Source: Pseudomonas sp. MIACH (GTDB lineage: Bacteria; Pseudomonadota; Gammaproteobacteria; Pseudomonadales; Pseudomonadaceae). From it: a stretch of 64,000 bases of DNA. A program made the translations under genes and the position numbers. Positions 26,755-36,012 of the stretch are shown in pieces. Under the pieces are notes generated by a model that was given only the letters and a program-made list of their open reading frames with translations, ran no database searches and was not told the DNA's origin. Positions within the stretch are counted from its first letter, which is position 1. Each line of letters opens with the position of its first letter. Location: NCBI RefSeq assembly GCF_001269925.1, contig NZ_LHVO01000022.1, positions 1 to 64,000 on the forward strand. The letters are read 5' to 3'.

Positions 26755-29457
26755 ATGAGCCAGACCATCACCCCACGTCAACTGCAGCAATGGCTGTTCG
26801 ACGGGCAGGAAATCGCCGTGTTCGACGTGCGCGAGCACGGGCAATACGGTGAGGCCCACCTGTTCCATGGGGTGAACCTGCCCTATAGCCGCCTGGAGCT
26901 GGAGGTACGCCGCCTGGCGCCCAACCCGCAGGTGCGGCTGGTGATCTATGACCAGGACGGCGGTACGGTGGCGGCGCTGGTCGCCGCGCGCTTGCAAGTG
27001 TTGGGCTACCGCCGCGTGCATGTGTTGGAGGGGGGCGCCGATGGTTGGCAGGCGGCGGGCTTGCAGTTGTTTGCCGGCGTGCATGTGCCGTCCAAGGCCT
27101 TTGGCGAATTGGTCGAAGAGGCCAGCCATACGCCTCACGTCACCGCTCGGCAACTGGCCGATTGGCAAGCCAGTGGCGCGCCGCTGGTGGTGCTCGACGG
27201 GCGACCGTTCGATGAATACCGCAAGATGACCATCCCCGGTTCCATCTGCTGCCCCAACGGTGAGTTGGGCTATCGCGTGCATGATCTGGTGGCGGATGAC
27301 AGCACGCCCATCGTGGTCAATTGCGCCGGGCGTACGCGCAGCATTATCGGCGCCCAGACCCTGATCAACCTGGGCTTGAAAAACCCTATCTATGCCCTGG
27401 AAAACGGTACCCAGGGCTGGTACCTCGAAGATTTCCAGCTGGAACATGGCAGTACTCGGCGTTATGCCGATCAGGTCAGCACTGACCTGGCTCGGCAGCG
27501 CCTGGCTGCGCGGCAATTGGCCGAGCGGGCAGGGGTGGTGACGGTATCGGCGGATCAGGTTCGACAATGGGCGGATGACGCGCAGCGCAGTCTGTTCTTG
27601 TGTGATGTGCGCACTGCTGAAGAGTTTGCCGCGGGCAGCTTGCCGGGCGCGCAACACACGCCGGGCGGGCAGTTGATCCAGTCCACCGACCTGTATATCG
27701 GCGTGCGCCAGGCGCGCATCGTGCTGGTGGACAGCGATGGCGTGCGTGCGCCGATTGTCGCCAGTTGGCTACGCCAACTCGGGCACGAAGCCTATGTGCT
27801 CAGCGGCGGTATCGACAGCGGCCTGGCGCTGCCGGTGTTGCCAGCGGTGGCGTATGAGCCGTTGCCGCTGATCAGTGCCCAGGATTTGGCGCTGGAATTG
27901 AACGATGTGAACCTGATCGACCTGCGCCCGAGCATGGCCTATCGCAAGGGGCATATTGCCGGTTCGCGCTGGTCGATTCGTGCGCGGCTCAAGACCGATC
28001 ATCGTCCCTTGGTGCTGGTGGCGGATGACCCGGCATTGGCGGCGTTTGCTGCCGAAGGCCTGTCGGCCAGGTTGCTCGACGGTGGCTTCGCCGCGTGGGC
28101 CTCGGCCGGCCTGCCGGTCAACGAAGACCCGCATACGCCGCCGGACGCCGAGTGCATCGACTTTCTGTTTTTTACCCACGACCGTCACAGCGGCAACAAG
28201 GACGCCGCGCGCCAGTACCTGGCCTGGGAAATCGGCTTGCTCGCGCAAATGAGCGAAGCGGAAATCGCCAGCCTCAAGCCGTTGGCCGCGCCCTCGCGGG
28301 TGCGCACGCGCTTGATCCACGCCGCGCGTACCGAAAAAGGCCACGGCGGCCGTGCCGTCAACGTACCGATCACGCGTCTGAGCACCGTGCTGTTCGACAA
28401 CCTGGCGCAGATGCGCGACGCCCGTGCCCGCCGCGACAGCGAGCGGGTGCTGACCTACGGTGCGCGTGGCAACCCGACCTCCCATGCCCTCGAAGACCTG
28501 GTCACCGAGCTGGAAGGCGGCTTTCGCACGCGGCTCTACAGCACTGGCCTGGCGGCAGCGGCGCAGGTGTTCCTGGCCTACCTGCGCCCCGGCGACCATG
28601 TGCTGATTACCGATGCGGTGTATTCGCCAGTGCGCAAGCTGGCGCGTGAATTCCTCCAGCCGTTCGGCATCCAGGTCAGCTACTTCGCACCCGATGGCAA
28701 GGGGCTGGAAGCGCAACTGCAAGCCAACACCAGGCTGGTCTACGCCGAAGTGCCGGGCTCGCTGTTGTATGAACTGTGCGATCTGCCGGCGATTGCGGCG
28801 TTGTGCAAACCACGCGACATCCTGCTCGCCGTCGACAACACCTGGGGCTCGGGCTACCTGTACCGGCCACTGGCGTTGGGCGCGGATATTTCGATCATGG
28901 CCCTGACCAAATACCTCGGCGGCCACAGCGACGTGATGATGGGCAGCGTGTGCACCACACCAGCGGCCTGGCCGGCGCTGGGCAGGATGAGCGACACCTT
29001 CGGCAACGCGGTGAGTGCCGACGACGCCTACCTGATCCTGCGCGGCGCACGCACCCTGGCATCACGCCTGGATGTGCACGAGCGCCAGGCCGTGGCGATC
29101 GCCCACTGGTTGCAGGCGCAACCGCAGGTCAAGCGCGTGTTCCATCCGGCCTTGCCCAAGCATCCGGGGCATGGGGTGTGGCGCCGGGACTTCACCGGCA
29201 GCAATGGGTTGTTGTCGTTTGAACTGATGAATGCGGACACCGCTTACGTCGAGCGTTTTATCGACGGCTTGCAGCTGTTTGGCCTGGGCGCTTCGTGGGG
29301 CGGCTATGAAAGCCTGGTCACCGTGGCCGACACCGGCGACCGCGACAGTGCGGCCGACCGTGCGCTGAACCCGGTGGTGCGCCTGCATATCGGTCTGGAA
29401 GATGCAGCGGCGTTGATCGAGGATCTGCAACGCGGCTTTGCACGTGCCGTTCTGTGA
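26755..29457 (+). CDS. Four rhodanese-like domains fused to a Cys/Met-metabolism PLP lyase
   Basis: The 900-residue protein starts with four rhodanese-like domains at roughly 5-105, 125-235, 260-360 and 370-460. Only the second keeps a catalytic loop, C190-AGRTRS. The loops of domains 1 (YDQDGGT), 3 (VDSDGVR) and 4 (VADDPAL) have lost the cysteine. From about 505 it is a cystathionine beta-lyase-type enzyme: TRLIHAARTEKGHGGRAVN, YGARGNPTSHALED, YSTGLAAAAQVFLAYLRPGD, and ALTKYLGGHSDVMMG with PLP-binding K719. Such lyases can act on cystine to make cysteine persulfide, which the active rhodanese could accept directly. The ribosome site is weak. Confidence 0.88.
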   Translation: MSQTITPRQLQQWLFDGQEIAVFDVREHGQYGEAHLFHGVNLPYSRLELEVRRLAPNPQVRLVIYDQDGGTVAALVAARLQVLGYRRVHVLEGGADGWQAAGLQLFAGVHVPSKAFGELVEEASHTPHVTARQLADWQASGAPLVVLDGRPFDEYRKMTIPGSICCPNGELGYRVHDLVADDSTPIVVNCAGRTRSIIGAQTLINLGLKNPIYALENGTQGWYLEDFQLEHGSTRRYADQVSTDLARQRLAARQLAERAGVVTVSADQVRQWADDAQRSLFLCDVRTAEEFAAGSLPGAQHTPGGQLIQSTDLYIGVRQARIVLVDSDGVRAPIVASWLRQLGHEAYVLSGGIDSGLALPVLPAVAYEPLPLISAQDLALELNDVNLIDLRPSMAYRKGHIAGSRWSIRARLKTDHRPLVLVADDPALAAFAAEGLSARLLDGGFAAWASAGLPVNEDPHTPPDAECIDFLFFTHDRHSGNKDAARQYLAWEIGLLAQMSEAEIASLKPLAAPSRVRTRLIHAARTEKGHGGRAVNVPITRLSTVLFDNLAQMRDARARRDSERVLTYGARGNPTSHALEDLVTELEGGFRTRLYSTGLAAAAQVFLAYLRPGDHVLITDAVYSPVRKLAREFLQPFGIQVSYFAPDGKGLEAQLQANTRLVYAEVPGSLLYELCDLPAIAALCKPRDILLAVDNTWGSGYLYRPLALGADISIMALTKYLGGHSDVMMGSVCTTPAAWPALGRMSDTFGNAVSADDAYLILRGARTLASRLDVHERQAVAIAHWLQAQPQVKRVFHPALPKHPGHGVWRRDFTGSNGLLSFELMNADTAYVERFIDGLQLFGLGASWGGYESLVTVADTGDRDSAADRALNPVVRLHIGLEDAAALIEDLQRGFARAVL

Positions 29458-29549
29458 CCGACAAGTTCTGTAATAAAAACGCCATTGCGCTGGGGATTAA
29501 ATTCGCGAGGGGCTATTTTGGTGCATCTCAATAACTAGAGTAGCCATGG

Positions 29550-31274
29550 ATGAAATACCAACCCTTCAGCCGCACGTTAATTGCCACCGCCTTGGTGTTG
29601 ACGGTCAGCGGCGTGCAAGCCGCGTCCCAGGCCCCGGTGGCCGGTGAAAATGGCATGGTGGTGACCGCCCAGCATTTGGCCACGCATGTGGGTGTGGATG
29701 TACTCAAGGCCGGCGGTAACGCTGTGGATGCGGCCGTGGCGGTCGGCTACGCGCTGGCGGTGGTGTACCCGGCGGCCGGTAACCTGGGCGGCGGCGGGTT
29801 CATGACCGTGCAACTGGCGGACGGACGCAAGACCTTCCTCGACTTCCGCGAAAAAGCCCCGTTGGCGGCCACCGCTGACATGTACCTGGACAAGGCCGGC
29901 AATGTGGTTGAAGGCCTGAGTGCCAAGGGGCACCTGGCCGTCGGTGTGCCCGGCACTGTTTCCGGCATGGAGCTGGCGCTGAGCAAGTACGGCACCCTCA
30001 AGCGCGCCCAAGTGATTGCCCCGGCGATCAAGCTGGCGGAAAACGGCTTTGCCCTGGAGCAGGGCGATATCGACCTGCTGCACACCGCTACCGGCGAGTT
30101 CGAAAAAGACAAGGATATGCGCGGGATCTTCCTGCACAACGGCCAACCGCTGCAGGTCGGCCAGAAGCTGGTGCAGAAAGACCTGGCGAAAACCCTGAAG
30201 GAAATCTCCGCCAAGGGCAGCGACGGCTTCTATAAAGGTTGGGTCGCCAAGGCCCTGGTGGATTCCAGCCAGGCCGGCAAGGGCATCATCACCCAGGCCG
30301 ACCTCGACAAGTACAAGACCCGCGAACTGGCGCCCATCGAGTGCGACTACCGTGGCTACCACGTGGTCTCGGCACCGCCGCCAAGCTCGGGCGGTGTGGT
30401 GATCTGCCAGATCATGAACATCCTCGAAGGCTACCCGATGGCTGACCTGGGCTATCACTCGGCCCAGGGCCTGCACTACCAGATCGAAGCCATGCGCCAC
30501 GCCTACGTGGACCGTAACAGCTACCTGGGCGATCCGGATTTTGTGAAGAACCCGATCGAGCATCTGCTGGACAAGAACTACGCGGCCAAACTGCGCGACG
30601 CCATCGAGCCGCAAAAGGCCGGGGATTCCCAGGCAATCAAGCCGGGCGTTTCACCCCATGAGGGCAACAACACCACCCACTATTCCATCGTCGACAAGTG
30701 GGGCAACGCGGTCTCGGTGACCTACACCCTCAACGACTGGTTCGGTGCGGGCGTGATGGCGAGCAAGACTGGGGTGATCCTCAACGATGAAATGGACGAC
30801 TTCACCGTCAAGGTCGGCGTGCCGAACATGTACGGGCTGGTCCAGGGTGAAGCCAACGCCATCGCACCGGGCAAGGCGCCGCTGTCGTCGATGAGCCCGA
30901 CCATCGTGACCAAGGATGGCAAGGCGGTGATGGTGGTGGGTACGCCGGGCGGCAGCCGCATCATTACTGCGACCTTGCTGACCATCCTGAATGTCATCGA
31001 CTACAAGATGAACATCCAGGAAGCCGTGGACGCGCCGCGTTTCCACCAGCAGTGGATGCCGGAAACCACCAACCTTGAGACCTTTGCGGTCAGCCCGGAC
31101 ACCCAGAAGATTCTGGAAAGCTGGGGCCATAAGTTCGCCGGGCCGCAGGATGCCAACCACTTGGCCGCGATCCTGGTAGGTGCGCCGTCCCTGGGTGGCA
31201 AGCCGGTGGGTAATAACCGCTTCTATGGCGCGAATGACCCGCGTCGTAATACCGGGCTATCGCTGGGCTACTAA
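29550..31274 (+). CDS. ggt: Gamma-glutamyltransferase, periplasmic
   Basis: The 574-residue precursor has a signal peptide (about 1-26, ending GVQAASQ) and the Ntn-hydrolase GGT layout. There is GGNAVDAAVAVGYALAVVYPAAGNLGGGGFM in the large subunit, and the autocleavage site before T375 in NNTTHYSIVDKWGNAVSVTYTLN, giving a small subunit of about 200 residues. PLSSMSPTIV and GTPGGSRI form the rest of the pocket. It splits glutathione and gamma-glutamyl conjugates outside the cytoplasm, feeding cysteinyl-glycine or S-substituted cysteine to uptake. It is the last gene of the sulfur operon; a 92-bp gap precedes it. Confidence 0.92.
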   Translation: MKYQPFSRTLIATALVLTVSGVQAASQAPVAGENGMVVTAQHLATHVGVDVLKAGGNAVDAAVAVGYALAVVYPAAGNLGGGGFMTVQLADGRKTFLDFREKAPLAATADMYLDKAGNVVEGLSAKGHLAVGVPGTVSGMELALSKYGTLKRAQVIAPAIKLAENGFALEQGDIDLLHTATGEFEKDKDMRGIFLHNGQPLQVGQKLVQKDLAKTLKEISAKGSDGFYKGWVAKALVDSSQAGKGIITQADLDKYKTRELAPIECDYRGYHVVSAPPPSSGGVVICQIMNILEGYPMADLGYHSAQGLHYQIEAMRHAYVDRNSYLGDPDFVKNPIEHLLDKNYAAKLRDAIEPQKAGDSQAIKPGVSPHEGNNTTHYSIVDKWGNAVSVTYTLNDWFGAGVMASKTGVILNDEMDDFTVKVGVPNMYGLVQGEANAIAPGKAPLSSMSPTIVTKDGKAVMVVGTPGGSRIITATLLTILNVIDYKMNIQEAVDAPRFHQQWMPETTNLETFAVSPDTQKILESWGHKFAGPQDANHLAAILVGAPSLGGKPVGNNRFYGANDPRRNTGLSLGY

Positions 31275-31289
31275 CCGCTGCAATTCCCT

Positions 31290-31387
31290 GTAGGAGCGAG
31301 CTTGCTCGCGAAGATCGTCAACGATAACGCGGGGTACTTGATGCCCCGATGTGCTCTTTGGTTTTTCGCGAGCAAGCTCGCTCCTAC
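31290..31387. repeat. REPIN: two inverted REP sequences
   Basis: A 23-bp REP (31290-31312, core GAGCGAGCTTGCTCGCGAA) and its exact reverse complement (31365-31387) flank 52 bases with a smaller stem (GGGG near 31331, CCCC near 31344). This is the doublet form known in P. fluorescens that is mobilised by RAYT proteins. The right arm contains the TAG stop codon of the adjacent NadR-like gene. Confidence 0.9.
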
Positions 31388-31914
31388 ACGGGTTGGGCGA
31401 GCAGTTGCTCTACCGCTGTAAACGCCGCGATCCGGCGCTCCTCCCAATCCCCCCGAATCACCACCATCGCCTGTCGATGCTCCTGCATCCACGCCAGGCT
31501 GCCCTGGAAAAACGCCTGGCGGTCGGCCAGTTCCGGCTGGCAGCGTTGGCCATCGGCGGTCCATTCCACATCGTCCGGCGACAGCAGCAGGTGCAGGTCG
31601 TAGTGACGCGCCAGCAGTTCATCGTCGAGCCACGCCGGGTAGTCGCCGAACAGGGTCTGGCTCCACAGTTTGTTGGTCAGCAGGTGTGTGTCGAGGACCA
31701 GCAGGCGCGGTTGTTGGGCGCGGGCGGCATCTTCCCAGGCCAGTTGGCCGTGGGCGATGGCCGGGATATCCGCGAGTCGGGTGTCGCGCTGGTGCTGGTC
31801 GATGAAATACCGCACGTATTCACCGACCATCAGCCCGCCGAAATGCGCGTGCAACTCGGCAGCCAGCCAGCTTTTTCCGCTGGACTCGGGACCGGCCAGG
31901 ACCACCACCTTCAT
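31384..31914 (-). CDS. NadR-like nicotinamide-riboside kinase family ATPase
   Basis: The 176-residue protein has a P-loop GPESSGKSWLAAELHAHF and the NadR kinase-domain pattern VGEYVRYFID, LVLDTHLLTNKLWSQTLFGDYPAWLD and HYDLHLLLSPDDVEWTADGQRCQP. NadR kinases phosphorylate nicotinamide riboside to NMN. ATG 31914 overlaps the pnuC stop by 4 bp, so an importer-kinase pair for NAD salvage is clear. Its stop lies inside a REP element. Confidence 0.85.
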   Translation of the reverse strand: MKVVVLAGPESSGKSWLAAELHAHFGGLMVGEYVRYFIDQHQRDTRLADIPAIAHGQLAWEDAARAQQPRLLVLDTHLLTNKLWSQTLFGDYPAWLDDELLARHYDLHLLLSPDDVEWTADGQRCQPELADRQAFFQGSLAWMQEHRQAMVVIRGDWEERRIAAFTAVEQLLAQPV

Positions 31915-32474
31915 GCGCGCAACGCCGGGTCGGCGCGCCATTCACGCCAGCCTTGCACGGCGATCACGGTGAACAGTGCGTAGAGCGCAGCAGTGAGGTA
32001 CAAGCCCTTGTAGAGGAACAGCCCGACGAAAATCACGTCCACGGCGATCCACAGCGGCCAGCATTGCACGCGTTTTTGCGCCATCCACATTTGCGCCACC
32101 AGGCTGAAACCGGTGAGAGCCGCATCCAGCCAGGGTTGCGCTGCGTCGGTCCAGTGCGCCATCGCAGCCCCCAGCAGCAAGCTGCCGACCGCACCGATGG
32201 CCAGGCTGGTCATGATTGCGGGCCAACCCAGGCGGGTGACCTGGCGTCCTTGCTTGACCTCGCCGGCGCGGGTCCACTGCCACCAGCCGTAGACTTGCAG
32301 GGCGGCGTAGACCACTTGCAGGAGCATGTCGGAATAGAGCTTCACGTCATAAAACACCCAGGTGTACAGCAACACCATCACCAGGCCGATGGGCCAGCAC
32401 CAGGGATTCTGTTTGACCGTCAGCCAGACAGCGATCACCCCCAGGGCGGCGGCGAACAGTTCAAGCCCGGACAT
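31911..32474 (-). CDS. pnuC: PnuC-family nicotinamide-riboside transporter
   Basis: The 187-residue membrane protein has about seven hydrophobic segments and PnuC strings: GVIAVWLTVKQNPWCWPIGLVMVLLYTWVFYDVKLYSDMLLQVVYAALQVYGWWQW. PnuC lets nicotinamide riboside in by facilitated diffusion, and uptake is pulled by the downstream kinase. ATG 32474 is chosen because the membrane domain starts at once and the purine-rich stretch GGATC lies upstream. Confidence 0.9.
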   Translation of the reverse strand: MSGLELFAAALGVIAVWLTVKQNPWCWPIGLVMVLLYTWVFYDVKLYSDMLLQVVYAALQVYGWWQWTRAGEVKQGRQVTRLGWPAIMTSLAIGAVGSLLLGAAMAHWTDAAQPWLDAALTGFSLVAQMWMAQKRVQCWPLWIAVDVIFVGLFLYKGLYLTAALYALFTVIAVQGWREWRADPALRA

Positions 32475-32548
32475 GGCGGATCCTTGGGAGAGTGGGAGAG
32501 GGCGGGGATTGTAACCAGAGGTACGCAATCTTCAAAACATCGGGGGGC

Positions 32549-32582
32549 AAATGTGGGAGGGGGCAAGCCTCCTCCCACATTT
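32549..32582. repeat. REP-type hairpin, 12-bp perfect stem
   Basis: AAATGTGGGAGG pairs exactly with CCTCCCACATTT around GGGCAAGCCT. It lies between the pnuC promoter side and the 3' end of the chemoreceptor gene, where it can also end the chemoreceptor transcript. Confidence 0.8.
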
Positions 32583-32591
32583 GGAGCGGTG

Positions 32592-34226
32592 TTAGACCTT
32601 GAACTGGCGCAAGAGGCTGTCGAGTTGTTCGCTCAGCCCGCGCAAATGCACGCTGGCGACGCTGGACTGCTCCGCTGCCAATGCGGTGCTGTGGGACAAG
32701 CTCGCCGCCTGGGTGACGTTCTGGTTGATGTCTTCCACCACATGGGCCTGTTGCAGGGTGGCGCTGGCAATCGACGCGTTCAGGCCATTGAGGTTGTGCA
32801 GCGCCTGGCCGATGGCGGTGAGGCTGGCACCGGCCTGGCCGGCTTGTTCGATGGTCAGTTGCGAGGCGCTGTGGCTGTCGCTGATCACCTTGACCGCCGC
32901 TTCCGAGTGGCCTTGCAGGCGCTCGATCATCGCCTGGATCTCGGCAGTGGATTTTTGCGTACGCTGGGCCAGCAGGCGGACTTCATCGGCCACCACGGCA
33001 AAGCCACGGCCTTGTTCCCCGGCGCGTGCGGCTTCGATGGCGGCGTTGAGGGCCAGTAGGTTGGTCTGGTCGGCGATGGAGCGGATTACTTCCAGCACAC
33101 CACCGATCTGCGTGCTTTCGCTGGACAGGGTGCGGATCACCTCCACGGCCTGGCTGATGGTCGTGGAGAGCTGGTCGATCTGCTGCAGGCTGCCGTCGAT
33201 ATTGACCTGGCCTTGCTGCGCCTGGGCCTGGGCGTCGCGCATTTCGCTGGCGGCGTGTTCGGCGTTCTTGGCCACGTCCTGCACGCCGTAGGTGACTTCA
33301 TTGATGGCGGTGGCCACCAGTTCCATCTGCTGGGACTGTTGCTGGCTGCGGTCATGGGCTTGGGTCGCGTTGTTGCCCAGCTCCGTGGAGGACTGGCCCA
33401 AGGCATTGGCGCACACCTGCAACTGGCCCACTACCTGGCGCAGCTTGGCGGTAAAACTGTTGAAGTGTTGGGACAGCTGGGTAACCTCGTCGCGGCCGTG
33501 GGTGTCGAGGCTGCGGGTCAGGTCGCTTTCGCCGCTGGCGATATTGCCCATGGCGTTCACCGCGTCCTGCAACGGGCGCACGATGCTGCGGGCAATCAGC
33601 GACACCAGCAGGCCCATTACCAGCGCAATGCCCAAGACGATAAACGAGGCTTTCCACACCTGGCTGTTGAACTCGGTCTGCACATCATCGACATACACGC
33701 CGGAGCCGATGATCCAGCCCCACGGCTCGAACAACTGGATATACGAGGTTTTTGCCACCGGCGCCTCCGCACCCGGCTTCGGCCAGCGGTAGTTGATGAT
33801 GCCGGCGCCCTTGGCCTTGGCGAGGATCACGAACTCGTTGAACACGGCAAACCCGTCGGGGTCGCGGATGGCCGAGAGGTTCTGGCCGTCCAGCTTGGGG
33901 TTGGCCGGGTGCATGATCATCACGGGCGTGAGGTCGTTGATCCAGAAATAGTCGTCGTGGTCGTAGCGCAAGCCGCGCACCGCGCTCAGGGCTTGTTTTT
34001 GTGCGGCTTCGCGGGTCATCACGCCGGTGGTTTCGAGGCTGTGATAAAACGTCAGGATGCCGCTGGCGGTCTGGACCACGTGCTGGGTCTGCTGGCGCTT
34101 GGCCTGGTACAGGTCGTCGTGGATCTGCTTGAGCATCAGCAAACCCAGGGCCATCAGCATCAGCACGGCGACGATCAGGATCATCCAGAGGCGTCGGCTG
34201 ATCGACATATTGCGCAAACTGTTCAT
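32592..34226 (-). CDS. Methyl-accepting chemotaxis protein with sCache sensor
   Basis: The 544-residue receptor has a membrane helix at about 13-33, a periplasmic single-Cache domain (about 40-190; [28 protein letters not shown], then [15 protein letters not shown]), a second helix near 190-212, HAMP, and a signalling domain with the hairpin tip [26 protein letters not shown]. sCache_2 receptors often sense small carboxylates. It is monocistronic, so the ligand cannot be read from neighbours. Confidence 0.92.
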   Translation of the reverse strand: MNSLRNMSISRRLWMILIVAVLMLMALGLLMLKQIHDDLYQAKRQQTQHVVQTASGILTFYHSLETTGVMTREAAQKQALSAVRGLRYDHDDYFWINDLTPVMIMHPANPKLDGQNLSAIRDPDGFAVFNEFVILAKAKGAGIINYRWPKPGAEAPVAKTSYIQLFEPWGWIIGSGVYVDDVQTEFNSQVWKASFIVLGIALVMGLLVSLIARSIVRPLQDAVNAMGNIASGESDLTRSLDTHGRDEVTQLSQHFNSFTAKLRQVVGQLQVCANALGQSSTELGNNATQAHDRSQQQSQQMELVATAINEVTYGVQDVAKNAEHAASEMRDAQAQAQQGQVNIDGSLQQIDQLSTTISQAVEVIRTLSSESTQIGGVLEVIRSIADQTNLLALNAAIEAARAGEQGRGFAVVADEVRLLAQRTQKSTAEIQAMIERLQGHSEAAVKVISDSHSASQLTIEQAGQAGASLTAIGQALHNLNGLNASIASATLQQAHVVEDINQNVTQAASLSHSTALAAEQSSVASVHLRGLSEQLDSLLRQFKV

Positions 34227-34456
34227 CGTCCTGTCACTCCGGGCTTTTTATAATTGTGGGCGTCGCATCGACTTTTACGCCTTGTCTGATAGGCTTTCGG
34301 CCTGAAACCGTAAAACCTGAGTACTGCCTGATTTTTCACAGAATTTTTGCAGACCGGTGTTGACCATGGTCAACACCGGGCACTTAAGTGCGCTCGTCAG
34401 TGAACCATTAAAAAGATTGATAAGGCATGCCACAGGGCATGACCTTTGGGGGAAGC

Positions 34457-35287
34457 ATGGATTTTTGGACCGCCATTCAGGCATTGATACTGGGCGTGGT
34501 GGAGGGGCTCACCGAGTTCCTGCCGATCTCCAGCACCGGCCACCAGATTATCGTCGCCGATTTGCTCGACTTCGGCGGTGAGCGCGCCATGGCGTTCAAC
34601 ATCATCATCCAGTTGGGCGCCATCCTGGCGGTGGTGTGGGAGTTCCGGCGCAAGATCCTCGATGTGGTGACCGGTTTGCCGACTCAGCGCAACGCCCAGC
34701 GCTTTACGCTCAACCTGCTGATCGCGTTCCTGCCGGCCGTGGTGCTGGGGGTGATTTTTGCCGACCTGATCCACCATTACCTGTTCAACCCGATCACTGT
34801 GGCCACCGCGTTGGTGATCGGTGGCGTCGTCATGCTGTGGGCCGAGCGCCGCGAGCATGAAGTGCACGCCGAAAGCGTCGATGACATTACTTGGAAAGAC
34901 GCGCTCAAGGTCGGATTTGCCCAGTGCCTGGCGATGATCCCGGGTACGTCGCGCTCCGGCTCGACCATCATCGGCGGCCTGTTGTTCGGCCTGTCGCGCA
35001 AGACTGCCACCGAGTTTTCGTTCTTCCTGGCCATGCCGACCATGGTCGGTGCGGCGGTGTATTCGGGCTATAAGTACCGTGACCTGTTCCAGCCGGCGGA
35101 CCTGCCGGTGTTTGCCATCGGCTTCGTCACCTCGTTCATCTTCGCGATGATTGCGGTCAAGGGCCTGCTCAAGTTTATTGCCAGCCATAGCTATGCGGCG
35201 TTTGCCTGGTACCGCATCGCGTTCGGCCTGCTGATCCTGGCGACCTGGCAATTCGGCTGGATCGACTGGGCGGCGGCCAAGGCATGA
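34457..35287 (+). CDS. uppP: Undecaprenyl-diphosphatase
   Basis: The 276-residue membrane enzyme shows [24 protein letters not shown] with the E-rich motif and [20 protein letters not shown] with the catalytic Ser/Arg. It recycles undecaprenyl diphosphate for peptidoglycan and O-antigen synthesis and gives bacitracin resistance. ATG 34457 gives the standard family length and has GGGGGA upstream. It overlaps the next gene by 4 bp. Confidence 0.95.
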   Translation: MDFWTAIQALILGVVEGLTEFLPISSTGHQIIVADLLDFGGERAMAFNIIIQLGAILAVVWEFRRKILDVVTGLPTQRNAQRFTLNLLIAFLPAVVLGVIFADLIHHYLFNPITVATALVIGGVVMLWAERREHEVHAESVDDITWKDALKVGFAQCLAMIPGTSRSGSTIIGGLLFGLSRKTATEFSFFLAMPTMVGAAVYSGYKYRDLFQPADLPVFAIGFVTSFIFAMIAVKGLLKFIASHSYAAFAWYRIAFGLLILATWQFGWIDWAAAKA

Positions 35288-35667
35288 TGATTCAGCACCC
35301 ACGCCTGAAAGCGGCGATTTTTGTGCTGCTGTGCGCGGCGCCGCTGGTGGGTTCGGTGTTGGTGTGGCTGCGCGGTGAAACGGTACTTCCGTTGGCGGCC
35401 TACGGCGTGGTCAGCGTGCTGGCGTTCTTCCTGTATTGGAGCGACAAGCGCAAGGCCCGCACCGACAGCTGGCGCACCCCGGAGAACATCCTCCACGCCG
35501 TGGAGCTGGCGGGCGGTTGGCCGGGGGCATTGATTGCCCAGCAGGTGTTCCGGCACAAGACGCGCAAGGTGTCTTACCAGGTGCTGTTCTGGGTGATCGT
35601 GCTGTTGCACCAGGTGTTCTGGCTGGACCAGTTGTTCCTCGGCGGCACGCTACTGTCAGTTCTCTAG
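35284..35667 (+). CDS. DUF1294 small membrane protein
   Basis: The 127-residue protein has two to three hydrophobic helices (about 10-30 and 38-52) and the DUF1294 motif [53 protein letters not shown]. The function is unknown. It overlaps uppP by 4 bp (ATGA), so the two are translated from one message. Its 3' end overlaps the convergent YjbR gene by 12 bp. Confidence 0.88.
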   Translation: MMIQHPRLKAAIFVLLCAAPLVGSVLVWLRGETVLPLAAYGVVSVLAFFLYWSDKRKARTDSWRTPENILHAVELAGGWPGALIAQQVFRHKTRKVSYQVLFWVIVLLHQVFWLDQLFLGGTLLSVL

Positions 35668-36012
35668 CAGCAAGTCGACCTGCGTGCGCTTGGGCAGCTT
35701 GCTCACCACCAACTGGTGGGAGCGCTGCAACAAGCCGCGCAGTTCCTCGGCGCCCAGCGGGTAGGGCGTGTTCATGATGATCCACTGCGCGCGTGCCAGG
35801 TACGGCGCCGGGTGGATGCCAGGGCGGTCCACATGGCCGAGGAACAATTCCTTGTCGACCTTGAACGCCAGCGAATCACCGCGCAGGTTTTGCAGGGCGA
35901 ACATCTTGTTGCCGGCGATCGAGAACACCCGCACGCCGCCCCATTTGTAGTCTTCCCGGGCGCCGGGCAGGCTCAGGCAGAACGTCGCAACTTGCGCTTC
36001 GGTCATCTTCAT
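35656..36012 (-). CDS. MmcQ/YjbR-family protein
   Basis: The 118-residue protein is a YjbR/MmcQ DNA-binding-like fold: FCLSLPGAREDYKWGGVRVFSIAGNKMFAL, LAFKVDKELF, HPAPYLARAQWIIMNTPYPLGAEELRGLLQRSHQLV. Members share a CyaY-like shape and have no agreed biochemical role. The start overlaps the lysR stop by 4 bp, so it is the second gene of that unit. Confidence 0.87.
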   Translation of the reverse strand: MKMTEAQVATFCLSLPGAREDYKWGGVRVFSIAGNKMFALQNLRGDSLAFKVDKELFLGHVDRPGIHPAPYLARAQWIIMNTPYPLGAEELRGLLQRSHQLVVSKLPKRTQVDLLLEN

